This document shows, in pieces, positions 1 to 10,668 of a DNA stretch of 64,000 nt (positions within the stretch are counted from its first letter, which is position 1; each line of letters begins with the position of its first letter). The notes under the pieces were generated by a model. The model searched no databases. It had not been told where the DNA came from and saw only the letters and a program-made list of their open reading frames with translations. Both the position numbers and the translations under genes were made by a program. The stretch comes from Sanguinoderma infundibulare (Eukaryota > Basidiomycota > Agaricomycetes > Polyporales > Polyporaceae): positions 2,852,001-2,916,000 of the forward strand of contig JAVLRN010000007.1 in the NCBI GenBank assembly GCA_032821775.1. Reading direction: 5' to 3'.

Positions 1-1873
1 TTTCCCTTCAGGCTCGCTGTGCTCATGCTCGGGCTGAAGCCAGACACGGCCGCGAGCGACGGACGTGCGCTTGCCGTATTCGAATGGAGCTGGAGCGCGT
101 GCTCGAGGTCCTCGATGCGCCTGTGCAGCCCAACGATCTCCTCCTGCAACGGCGTGAGCTGGCGCTGGACGGCGGCGGCGACGATCTCGTCGAGGTGCTC
201 CTGCTGACGCTGGAGCGAGACCGTGAGCGCGTGGCTCTTCTGGAGCTGCTCCCCGAGCCAGCCCTTGAGTGTCTTGGAGTCGGCGAGCGCGTCGTAGAAC
301 ATCTCGAACGGCGCGAGGAACGCCGACTTTTCGGTCGTGTAGTTCGGGTTCGCGAGCGTCGATGGCGTGGGCGGCACGAGCGTCGTCGAGATCGGCACCG
401 ACGCGGTCGGGGGCGAGCGGCCGGTGGTCGAGATCGAGCCCACGCTGAGATGATGTGTGCCGGTAGCGGTCGAAGGGCCAGCTGTGGCGGCCGTGCGGGC
501 TATGCTGAGCCGCGTCGGGGTTGGGGGAACGCGGCCTGCGGTCATACGCTGAGTGCCCTGGCCGGGCCCAAGTACTGGAGGAAGACTGGGCAGGGTCATG
601 CCAGGAAAGCGGCTGGACGGAACCCCCTGACTTATACTTGCACGGGGCACGGGCGGGGCACTCTGGATAGATGGTTGCAAACGTTCAGCATTAGCATCTC
701 TGGGGCTGATCATGATATCAGCGGGCTTCCCCTTCGCGCCGCCCAGCGTCCTCGTCGCTCGTCGGCGTGCGAAGCTGATTGGAGGAGCTGGGAGGCCGTG
801 TGAGGGGACAGAGCCATGTTGTTGTGAGCCATGTTGTTGTTGCTGCTGCTGCTCTGGCAACTGCCCAGGATGGGAATGTGGTGGGGGTTGCAATATGGGC
901 TGGGCAGGAACATGTGCGGGGGGAGGAGGAGGAGGACTCGGTTGGCGCGCAAGGGGGGAGACTGCGCGGTTAGATGGAGGAGGAGGTGCGTTGCCCGCTG
1001 GCCCTCCGACAACTGACCGTCGACGGCCGGCAGCTGGATTGGGGCTGCGGCCACCGGTACGCGGGGGCGGGGGCTGCTTGGGCTGCTGGTGCTGTCGGTC
1101 GTCTCTTTCTTGCGAGGAGGGGTGGGGAATGGTGTTGACGACGGTTACGGAGACGCTTGGGGAGCCGACGGTGAGGATGCCGGCGGTGCTGCCGCGGCGG
1201 GACTCTATGAGCTCCTTCTGCTGCTGCTTGATGCTGAGCATGGAGCGGACCTGCTCGATCGCGGCGGCATCGTCTCTGTTGATGGGGAGGCCCATGACCA
1301 CGGGGGAGATCGATTTGGTCGCATCTGTGGCTGGCGTCCTGACGTCGGTGTTGATAGGGTGCGAAATGCCGCTTATCGTCACCCGGCGTTTCTTGCTGGG
1401 GGACGGTTTGGCGGAAGAGGGCTGGGGCACGGCGGAGGCGGGTGCCTGGCCAGAGTGGGGATCGAGCGTGGACGGGGGCGCGTTGCGGGCGGTGGGGGAG
1501 GGGAGGTCGTCAAACTCGGACTCTTGCTTGATGCGGACGCTTCTGGGGGAGCGTCGTTCGCTGGGGGACGGGGTTAAGGCCGAGTGGACAAAGAAAGGCA
1601 GAGAGAGAAGACGCACAGAGAGCCGTCGGTGTTCTCATCGGGCTGTGGATGCGAGTCTGGATGGGAGCGTTTCCTGGATGAGTGGGGCGGGCGGTCGAGC
1701 ATGGACGAACGATGTTCGTCTTGGATGGAGGGCGACCTGCCGTTGGGTTCAAAGGGAGAAGCGCGGGACTGGATGGGAGGAAGAGCATTGTTGGCGTCGG
1801 AGATCCTGCTGAGCGAGGGAGCGCCGAAAGCTTGGGCAAAAGACGGGAGAGACTGGGGCGGTTGTGTCGCCAT
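1..1873 (-). CDS. Conserved Agaricomycete low-complexity / coiled-coil protein, C-terminus beyond the left edge
   Basis: A two-exon reading gives about 605 residues inside the window and the gene continues off the left edge. It starts with MATQPPQSLPSFAQAF at 1873. A 56-nt intron at 1561-1616 (GTGCGT donor, CAG acceptor) joins exons in phase, after which one frame stays open to base 1. Visible parts in order are a Ser/Pro-rich N-terminus, a basic KKRRVTISG block that could be a nuclear signal, a proline and glutamine-rich middle, a PADIMISPRD block, and a predicted helical/coiled-coil stretch near the end (LQRQQEHLDEIVAA, then EEIVGLHRRIEDLEHAL). I recall very similar proteins in other Agaricomycetes, always without assigned function. 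The composition and basic patch suggest a nuclear regulatory or scaffold protein, but this is inference. The plus-strand open frames over it are antisense artefacts of GC-rich coding sequence. Confidence 0.8.
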
Positions 1874-4800
1874 GCTTGGTCGAGAACACAGCAGGCGGGG
1901 GGCTAGACAGAGGGCGGGGCGGCGGGCGCAGCGGAGGGGCGCATGCGGGAGGCGGAGGGAGGGAGACGTGGTCTGAGTAAGACCTGCGAGGGCAGAGTGA
2001 GCACAAGGCAGGCCAAGGCTAAGGGAGCTCAAGCTGGCAGTCGATCACCCACCCCGACTTTGTTCATCAGCAGACAACAAGACCACAACAACCGCCTCCA
2101 CTCTCTCCTCCCCGACCCTCTCTCACCTCCATCTATATTGCCACACAGCGACCAGCGAGCGATGGCCTCCGCCGCATGCGCAGCGCTGCCGCCGAACGGA
2201 CGAATGCTCCTGCTGTGCCTTCGCGAGCCCCTCTGCCGTTCCATTATCTCCTCCGTGTCCCGCTCAGGCCCCCCCGCACTCCGTCTGAAATGCACCCGTC
2301 GTCGCGCGCAACAACACTCCGGATGCCTGCCGCGCTCCCAGCGCAGGCGATGCGCGAGATGCCGCGAGCAGTCTCGTGCGCGCACCCCACGGTCTCCGAA
2401 CGCGATTAATGCCGAGCGCGCGACCTGCCTGCACCGTGCACTTGCATCATATGCCACATATCCACGCCCCCGCGAGGCGAGCCGCGAGCGTCGAGATATG
2501 ATGATCTGGCCTGTGCCCCCGCCCCGCGCGCCGGCCAACTCTGTTTTATTGCCCTCCCCATATTCGGTCACAACAGCGCATCCGTTTCAGGCGCAACCGC
2601 CCCGGCAGTCCAGCTCTCCGCAATATTTCCTGCCACGAGGCCACTCGAATCCAGCCCGAGGGCCCACCCCAAGCCGCTGCCCACAGCGCGAGCCGTTTCC
2701 CGACCGTCGTGCCGTCCGTCCGCGAGGCTCGCGGTCTTTGACCCCTTGGCCTTCTAGCACTCCCTTCTCGACCCCCAGAAGCATCATCTCCCTTGTCTCC
2801 AAACCCTCTCCGTCCCATACTTGTCCCCGCCTCGGTTATCGCCCCCACCAGCACTTCAGCCCCGCACCTTGGACGCACGTCCCACTCCGACCACCGAGAA
2901 AATATGCCCTCGCCCGATACGTGATCCCCCAGCACAATCCGGAATCCCCCTGCCCGCTCCCTCGACGCTCGTCCACCAGCTGACCCCTCCCGCGTTCAGA
3001 ACCGTTCGCCCGCTCGCGTGGGCCTATCGCACCCCCGCGCGCACGCCCCACCATCTCCGACCAACGTCCAATTGCCGTCCGCGAGACGGTGGCCACCCCC
3101 TCGGCACCTTCTAGCCCGCGCACCGCTGCGCCAGAAGGAGGCCTCGCAACACGGCCGTAACGTAACTCCACCCACACCGCCAATATCGACCCCCGTTCGC
3201 GCTCCGACCGCACCCACGCACCCGCCCCGAATAGGTCTCATTGCCCTCGGCCGCGCGAGCTTATCCGCCACCTGGCCTCGCCCGTCCACTTGCACGCTCG
3301 CCTCAGCCTCGCCCGAATCCCCCCAATGCACGCCGGACACGTTCGACCTTCCCGGACGCGCGCCGCTCTTCCTGCCCCTTCTTCCGCGAATTCCCTCAGC
3401 TGCTGCAGCCTATCTGCCCCTTCTCTTCTCAGCTCGGCCTTCTCAGCCGCCTGCCATCTGCCCTTTTCCTCTCGGCCTTCTCACCCAACGCTGCCAATCG
3501 CGTGCCGCCTGGATATTGAGCCAATGCCGCGCCGTCGATCGCTTGCCCTCGTCGCCTCTCGCGAACGCATGCCGGTATGCAGTTTTTCCTGGGCTTGTCC
3601 GCGGAGTCTACACACTTGTGCGCTGATGTGCACTCGACCACTGACGCTCAAACGCTCGCTTGACGAGTCGCCGCGCCTCGTGTTCCACCCTCGGCCGCCA
3701 CGAATAACCGACGATGAGCCACGGATGGCGGGCGCGGGAACGGGCGATACATAACTCCAAGTCCGCGTTCGGGCTCGCACAGCGAGCCGCGAACCTCGCG
3801 GGACGACCCGATCAGCAGCTCAATTACGGACTCGAACCATCGCCTATACATACCATATCGACGTGTGTATGTATACGCGTCGCCGGCTGGCTGAAAATAT
3901 CAAGCCTGTGCAATATTCCATGTTCCGCATCGGCTCGCGACGCTGCTGCTTTGTTCCTCTTCGGGGGGTGGTCTGGTGCGTAAGTACACGCACGTTCCCG
4001 CTCACGCCGTGTTCAAGTCCTATCGTTTTACTTCCGGCGCGCGCGTGGCGTCGGGCATAGACTGCCTATCCGTTCCGTTCAAGAGACCGTTGAATTGACC
4101 AATGATTCGTTCGGTGTTGGTTCCCTCCCCTGCATCAGGTACCCGGATCCGAACCTACTCGCAAGAACGCTCCCCCTCCGTCCCACGGCCGCAAACTTCT
4201 CGTCTGGCGCTGCAGACGCGTGTATGGTGTATGCGTATTTTCGTAACGTGTTCCGCGTTTGTCAAAACTTTTCGCCATAGAGTGAGTCCTAGTGCTTGCC
4301 CCTATACGCCCGTCGCCCACGCGACATAAATTGCGCCGGCTCGTGTCGCCCCCGACCCCCCTCGCCGGTACCCCTTTCTTCAACGTTTCTTACACATCGC
4401 TGGGAGCATTGTTGACGTCGAACGAGTTTCGCACTGGCACACACCATACAAGACGTCGACGCTGACATGTGGTCGTTCCGGGTTATCGTGTGCGCTGCGC
4501 AGCACGGACGTCGGACACAGGACAGCGGAGACGGCGGAGACAGCGGAAATAGCATTGCCCTTATTCAATCTCGAGAGAGACACAGAGAGAGATCAGCGAG
4601 CGAGCAAACAAGCAAGCATGACAGGACGCGGTACCAGGCACATCGCGAACCTAAGACAAGAACGGACGACGGTGTGTACGTTATGCTAGCGCTGCGGCTG
4701 TTCAGAACAAGTCATCATTTGGATCAGAACACACGCGCATTTTCTCCATGTTTTTGGGTTTCCCCGAGATCCACCGGGCACGCAACGCAACGCAGATCCC

Positions 4801-5649
4801 AGACTGCCCCGTGGATCTGGGGAATCGTGCCGTCCAAGAAGCAACGAGATCCAGTTAGGTACATACATATTCGTATTCGTATTCAATTCACATTTCACTC
4901 CCGCGCGCGCCGCGGCGGCCTGCAACCTGGCAGAAAACGTCAGTCAGGACCCAGGACCAGGACCAAGACGGGAACCAGAACCAGGAACGGGACGCGGAAC
5001 GAGCACCGAATGAAAACAGAAAACAAGAGAAGAAGCGTCTGCACCCGCGAAAGGCAGGCAAGCAGACAGGCACGGACGAGCGGCAGGTCCAAGTATGTAC
5101 GGTTCTGCTTACAGTACGATGGGGCGCAGGCGCGCAGCATTCAGCAGACGAGGAACTCAGCCCTATTCAGAACCCGTCCCGCGCTCGTGCCTGGCCGCCA
5201 TACAAATCCGAAATCGCGATCTCGCTCGCCCAATTATCTCGTGACGGAAGAAAGAGGCAATCACTCACCCGCTATAATACAGATCTGCCCCCTGGCCCCC
5301 ATTCCGAGAACAAGAACAAGCCCGCAGGAACCCGAGTCCCGACAGGCTGAGTCGATGACGAAAGAAAGCAGAGAGCCGCAGTATGTACCCGGGCTGCGCG
5401 GGCATTGGCGTTGGTGTGCCTCGCGCCTCGATCCAACGAAGCCAGAGTCCGGGCGCAGCAACCCAGCGGTGGTTCGTATACGATCACGATCGCCGCCACT
5501 TCCCATTCCCAGCCTAAACCACTCGCGTCCCTGCATCCACTCCTCCAACTGCCCGCACCCATCCCAAGGCCAAGGCACACACACACCCTCCGGAACCAAC
5601 AGCGTCCTGCCACATCGGGCGACTTCAGACAGACCAGAATCACCGCTGC
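1874..5649. other. 3.8-kb gap, cytosine-rich upstream region, no recognised gene
   Basis: Nothing here resembles a known protein. From about 2050 to 3700 the plus strand is strikingly rich in C and poor in A, so stop codons are scarce and open frames of 100-350 codons appear in several frames on both strands. Their translations are Pro/Ser/Arg-rich with no domain. The part next to 1873 should contain the promoter and 5' UTR of the left-edge gene, and the CT-rich stretch 2085-2140 fits a fungal promoter. From 3700 to 5649, downstream of the Rtt109 stop, composition is closer to balanced and no exons were found. Confidence 0.5.
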
Positions 5650-7341
5650 TCACGGAGCAGGCGGCGGCTTCCTCTTCTTCCGCACCGCGAGCACCGTGAC
5701 CGGCGCGGGTGCAGCCGCGCCCGCAGCAGCTCCTCCCGCGGCCCCGGCGGACCCGTTGCCGTTGTCGCCTCGAGGCGGGAGCGGCGCGTTCCTCACGTCG
5801 ATCGACCCGTAGATGTACGCCGTGTACGTCTCGCGGGTAGCCACGGGGTCCGGGAACGGGTTGGGGGAGATCTCCGGCAGCGGCGCGCCTCCTCCTGGCC
5901 GCCACGCGGTTGCTGTGAGGTGCGATCGGCCGGCGGGTGGGGTCTGTGGCACCTCCAGCGTTGGTGAGCGGTCCGGTTCGGGAGTGCGCGGTCGTTCCGG
6001 TTCGTCCGGCTTTGGAGGGGACGCAGATGAGGAAGGCGTAGGTGCGGGTGTAGACGCGGATGCGGTTGCGGGTACGGCTGGTGCGTCGTCGCAGAGACCT
6101 TTGATTGCACCCTCAAGGGTCTCCGTGGCGCGAACTGCACGCTCGCGAGTCGAGAACTCATGGTGGTTCATGAGGGAGGCGACAATGCGGCGCACGAGGT
6201 TCGGTGCGACATGGCCAGGCTGAGGCGCGAGCGGGGATGGCTGGGAGGATTTATCCTGGTCGACCGCGGGCGGAGTGGAGATGCAGAGAGTGAAGAATCC
6301 CGTCACGGCCCCGGCGACGCACTCCTGGCGGAAGGACATGCGCTCCCAGAACTCGTCCGCCGAGACGAGGGACAGCTCGCCCTCTGGGCGGCCGTCCTTC
6401 TCCTTCTCCTTGTTTTTGTTCTTCTCATCCTCAAGCTCCTGGGCACGAGGGGGGTTTTTCTTTCCGCGGGGCCCGGATGAGCTCGGGGCTCGTGGCCGTT
6501 TGCGCTCGGGCGAGCGGACGCCGCTCTCCGTAGTCTTGATGTACGCAATCTCGTCCATGAAGCGCGATTTCGGGTCGTCGTCAAACCACGGAATGAAGGT
6601 CCCTAGATTGTGTGGCGCGTCCGGGCCGGTGCTTTGCGGGCAGGGAAGCGGGATGTCAGTCTGCGAATAAGGGTGCCCGTACACCCACTGCAGGTTAGAA
6701 TTCGCGCTTGGACCTGGGATGGCGGCAGGAAGGGCACGGTTGATTGTGTGCGCCGCTTCGAGCTCGGAATACCCGGGGAGAATGTAAAAGAGCTTGACCT
6801 TCCCGGTACCCTTTAGCCGCCCTTCTACATCCCCCGCGACCTCGCCATACACCCGCTTCCACCACGCGCACAACTTGACATCTGACAGCGGACGCTTGCC
6901 TTCGTACTCGGACGAGTTGGGGAAGAGGTACTGGTTCTGGGCGCGGGCGAAGAGCTGAATCCAGAGGTGCTGGACTGTTATGGGACGTGTTACGGGGTCG
7001 GTGTAATAGGCAAGGAACGCACGGACGAGAGTCGCTGTGGGTGAGGGAGCGGACGCATGGCCAGAGGAATCGACTTTGGATACGTACAGGACGCCACAGG
7101 ACGTGGACGGGATGTTGTAGACCGACGCCTCGATGGCGGTGACGAGGACGTGCGGTGCGTCTGGGTCCTTCTGCTCCGAGAGCAGGATGAAGACATCCTG
7201 GAGGTACGTCCTAGGCCGTGGTTGTGCATAGGGAAACAGCCCGTTGTGCTTCCTTGGTGCGGAGGTAAGGACGTGGATGTGGAACGTCCTGGTCCCCGGG
7301 AGGTCGGTGAGTGCGGCCAGCAGTTTGTCTCGGAGAGCCAT
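5650..7341 (-). CDS. RTT109: Histone H3-K56 acetyltransferase Rtt109
   Basis: An uninterrupted 563-codon frame. Rtt109 is the fungal-specific acetyltransferase that, with the chaperones Asf1 and Vps75, acetylates newly made histone H3 on K56 (and K9) for replication-coupled nucleosome assembly and genome stability. The whole HAT fold is recognisable: N-terminal LRDKLLAAL, VLVTAIEASVYNIPSTSCG near residue 65-85, FPNSSEYEGKRPLSDVKLCAWW near 141-161, ILPGYSELEAA near 187, WVYGHPYSQTDIPLPCP near 219 and FIPWFDDDPKSRFMDEI near 249-265. The last motif holds the acidic pair and the lysine that correspond to D287/D288 and auto-acetylated K290 of yeast. A Lys/Glu-rich linker and a Pro/Ala-rich tail make it longer than the yeast protein (436 residues). 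I chose the ATG at 7341 because family homology begins there; upstream codons look non-coding. Confidence 0.93.
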   Translation of the reverse strand: MALRDKLLAALTDLPGTRTFHIHVLTSAPRKHNGLFPYAQPRPRTYLQDVFILLSEQKDPDAPHVLVTAIEASVYNIPSTSCGVLYVSKVDSSGHASAPSPTATLVRAFLAYYTDPVTRPITVQHLWIQLFARAQNQYLFPNSSEYEGKRPLSDVKLCAWWKRVYGEVAGDVEGRLKGTGKVKLFYILPGYSELEAAHTINRALPAAIPGPSANSNLQWVYGHPYSQTDIPLPCPQSTGPDAPHNLGTFIPWFDDDPKSRFMDEIAYIKTTESGVRSPERKRPRAPSSSGPRGKKNPPRAQELEDEKNKNKEKEKDGRPEGELSLVSADEFWERMSFRQECVAGAVTGFFTLCISTPPAVDQDKSSQPSPLAPQPGHVAPNLVRRIVASLMNHHEFSTRERAVRATETLEGAIKGLCDDAPAVPATASASTPAPTPSSSASPPKPDEPERPRTPEPDRSPTLEVPQTPPAGRSHLTATAWRPGGGAPLPEISPNPFPDPVATRETYTAYIYGSIDVRNAPLPPRGDNGNGSAGAAGGAAAGAAAPAPVTVLAVRKKRKPPPAP

Positions 7342-8251
7342 TTGGTTCGTGGTTAAGGTGTACAGGACGTTGCCTGCATGACACCAGAGAGGACAAAGGA
7401 AGGAAAGCCGGAGGCAGGGGGCACGAGAGGACAAGCCGCATTGAATTGTGGTCGACGTCGAGGTTCTCACAGAGCTAGCGCCCGTCCGGCGCTCATGCCA
7501 AAGCCGGAAATTCCCGCCATCATTTCCTCCGCCCTCGCGCCTCCAGCATCGCCGCAGACTAGCGCAAGATTGGCGATCGGAGCACGTCGGCCTAAACTGT
7601 AAACATTACCGGGTACTTAGAATCACTTTAACATCGCCCTAACCATCCTTCTTCGAGATTACTGCAAGTAAATCGTTGGCGGCGTCGGAAAACAATAGCC
7701 TTTTCACAGCGAGGATTGGTCTTAAGTCTGATGGCACTGGCAGGTCTGGTTCAAAGGGTTTTACCATAGCCATGTCAGAATGGTTAAAGTATTTGGACTA
7801 ATCCTACAGCAATATCGACGAATTCAGGGCAGATTACGTCGAGATGCATACCTTGTGTGGAGTTTTCACCTTCCGGTGGTGCCTTGCGGTCTACTCGTTA
7901 CGTTCCCGCATGCCTCGGGCATCTTGTAGCCCCGACTAGCCATAGATTCTAAGTATGCTGCAGCCACGCGAATCCTCAGGCATTTTACACGAACGGGCAA
8001 AAAGCGAACGTTCCCCCTCTCGAAACCGTCAAGGCTCCGATGCATCATTATTCTACAGAGTATGGTCAGCGACAAGTAAGTTAGTATGTACACTACCGAC
8101 AGTCAATGTCAGTGAAGCAATGGATGACAGCACAATGGAGCGCCAGCCTTGAGGGCAACGGACGCCCTCGACAAATTAGAGGTTGACCTTCTGTAGAAGC
8201 TCGTACGCTCCAAGGTTGTCCTATCCTACAATACATCAAAAGCGACAAAGT
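7342..8251. other. Intergenic, Rtt109 promoter and DUF6534 gene 3' flank
   Basis: No gene is supported in these 900 bases. The right part from about 7600 is AT-richer than the coding sequence on either side. The segment next to 7341 should carry the Rtt109 promoter; the segment next to 8252 is the 3' flank of the DUF6534 gene. Short open frames here have no domain and no splice-supported extension. Confidence 0.5.
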
Positions 8252-10668
8252 TCAAATAATCGGAACGGCTGACAGAGTGGACGTGGTGTCGTCCTTGATC
8301 GTCGCTATCTTGATCTCGTCCTCCGCAATGACGTCCATACGTTGGTGTATGTCGCCATACGTCTACACAAGCGTATAAGCGTATGGCTCTGCATAACTGC
8401 AGATGCATGGGGAACCTACCCTGGAATGCGGGTATCGTGGGCTATAGTCGCTGACGGTTTCGACTGACACTGATATACCGTCTTGCCGGAAGAACTAGGA
8501 GGCCCACCATTCAACAGTATAAGTAAACGGCAAAAAGAATGAATGGTCACGAGCGTAAAGCACCTTCCGCGGGGTCTTGGGGCTCGTTGCGTCCGAACCG
8601 GAGGACGACTGATAATACGTCGAATTGGGGTTGCCGAAGTTGCTCAGCTGCAGTGGGCCCAACGCAACCTTCTCCCGCAAACTTTCCCGGCTGTTTAGTC
8701 TGCGCCGACGGTGTCAGTACTCGTATCCCATGCATATGTTATCCTGCGGCGAGCCACCCACAGAGCGAGGAACGAGTTCACGTAGCCTGAGCGACCGCAT
8801 CGTCAGTAAACTAGCACTTATTCGACAACAGCGGCGACACTTACATTTTCCCATGATCCAGAAGAAGCCGAGCCAAACGAAATTGGTAGGCATGGTAGCG
8901 AACTACAGTAGCTTGCGTTTAGCGCGATGTCGGATTAGGACGTCGTCGGCAACGAACGCCACTTACGCAGATAACACAGATCGTCCCGATGACACTAGAA
9001 ACGATATCAGTCCCCGACGATCTCTTCCATCTGTCCTGTATCGTAATCATGTCTCCACTGACCTCGTAAGAAGGCCGCTGTTGATGCTATACACCATCAG
9101 CGTCGTGACGACGGAGTCGGTCCTGTAGCGGCAGTCAGCTTAGCGCAAGTCCATGCCGATATACCATCCGACCTCTTCAGCCCGGTCCGTTTCTTGTACA
9201 GATAGTAGCACATTGCGACGGCGATCATGATGTCGGACACCGCCGCGGATCCCAAACCCACGACCGTCACCCACTACGTCCGAGAGATAGGTTAATCCTC
9301 GACCTGGTCAGTCCGAGGAGGCCAAGCGCACTCACGGTCAAGCTTGCGAATTTCGAAAAGTGGCCTAGAATGAAGCTAAGGTGCGGTTAGCTGGCGGTGA
9401 CTGGGGAGCAGCTCCCACCGATCACTCACGATTCTGCAGTGAAGACTGGCCATTTCCGCGTTCTACGCTTCAGCATATGACTCCGAGATAAGGACACGCG
9501 TCTGGGGTTCTCACCGACACCAAGTCCTGCGAAGCGAAGGGCAAAGCGAATTCCTCAGTTCTGCAGGAGCCACAACGTAGTGGCGTCGACGCGGGAACTA
9601 ACCGAAGTGTACGCATGCCAAGGCAACCTGCACCAGAGACGTCATGAGGCGCGGGGGGACAGAAGAGGAGGTGTACTCACGATGATACCGGTGACGATCC
9701 AATTCTTGCCCACTGCGAAGCACGCTGTGAGAAGAAAGCCTCGTGAGGCCATCGGCAGAATACCCACTGATCCACACCCGACGTGCGAAGAACCTGCAGA
9801 GGAAGTCACGATAGGCAAAAAATACTTGTTGTGCCAAGGGTTCCACACGCACACTTCCACGATGAGACCAATGAGGCCCTGTTGTTGCCAAGGGCCCATG
9901 TTAGATGTGCGTGGAGGAGAAAGAAGCTCGGCATCAACTTACATTACAGTCTGTTTGTAGCTGCGGGCCCCACAAAGTAAGAACCTCGGAAATCGAAGTG
10001 TTTCACAGAAGACTGACCGCCATACTCCTGTGCGCGGGAGCCAACATCAGTCCGTTCGCATGCGGGGCAAACTGACGGCACTCACCATGTCGTCAAGTCG
10101 AGGTTGTCGTTGTCGCCGAAGTTCGTGACCAAGTACCTGGAAGTGGTTTCATCCATTAACTCGGTCAAAAGAATACTGCCATGTCGCGCACCAGTAGATT
10201 GTACGTGTGCAAAGAATGAGATGCAGAACATCCAATACTCTGAGGATGTTTTGAGGCTTCGTTGCGCAGGGTGGAGGGAAACAAGCAGCTCACGTTAAGA
10301 TGATAACCTATCGTACCGTAAACTTGAGTCGATAACGCTTGCAGTCAATACGAAAGGCATACGAGCGACTTGAGATACAGCTTGTCACTGGGATAATTCC
10401 TGCGATGACGTTCAGCCAATGCATGCTAGAAGGCAAGACCGTGCGACGCACCTGAAATAGCTGAAACTGCTCGTGGAAACATAAGCCGTCTACACACAAC
10501 CACCGAGGCCGCACGACGCACGTCTGCAACAAGGTGATCCCCAACAAGCTTGCCAGCTTCAGTGAGTAGACGGTCGAGCAAGCAAGCAAGAACCGAAAAG
10601 GGTGCTCACCAAGCACTGACGATGAGTGCAATGAACGCCGCGCCGAACGTGCTGTCAATCAGAGCCAT
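8252..10668 (-). CDS. DUF6534-family multi-pass membrane protein, about 23 exons with microexons
   Basis: I rebuilt this gene exon by exon. It starts MALIDSTFGAAFIALIVSA at 10668 and ends TSTLSAVPII with TGA at 8252-8254. Exons in order encode LLGITLLQT, FSYFR (15 nt, 10452-10466), NYPSDKLYLKSLVCLS, VLDVLHLILCTRTIYW, YLVTNFGDNDNLDLTTW, SMA (10 nt, 10018-10027), LQTDCN, GLIGLIVEV, FFARRVWI, MGKNWIVTGII, VALACVHFG, LGV (12 nt, 9515-9526), VFTAES (16 nt, 9430-9445), FILGHFSKFASLT, a long LGSAAVSDIMIAVAMCYYLY exon, TDSVVTTLMVYSINSGLL, SVIGTICVIC, FATMPTNFVWLGFFWIMGK, CYVNSFLAL and a polar cytoplasmic tail. All junctions tried keep phase. The family is a basidiomycete group of about seven transmembrane helices with unknown function, often multi-copy. 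An apparent TGA at 10345-10347 falls inside an intron, so the gene looks intact. Exact 3' exon joins are less certain. Confidence 0.82.

Noticed and set aside
712..1812. Plus-strand 366-codon frame
   Set aside because: It lies antisense to the left-edge gene, whose minus frame carries conserved family blocks; the plus translation is Gly/Cys/Arg-rich noise.
1943..2983. Plus-strand 346-codon frame
   Set aside because: Produced by the C-rich region with few stops. Translation is Pro/Ser/Arg-rich with no domain, and the opposite strand is open too.
3800..3870. Possible tRNA (tgaacc/gactcgaacc-like T loop)
   Set aside because: No matching acceptor or anticodon stem could be drawn around it.
10345..10347. 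In-frame TGA in the DUF6534 gene, first read as a nonsense mutation
   Set aside because: A GTATTG donor just upstream and an AG acceptor near 10240 place the TGA in an intron; splicing joins LVCLS to VLDVLHLILC in frame.
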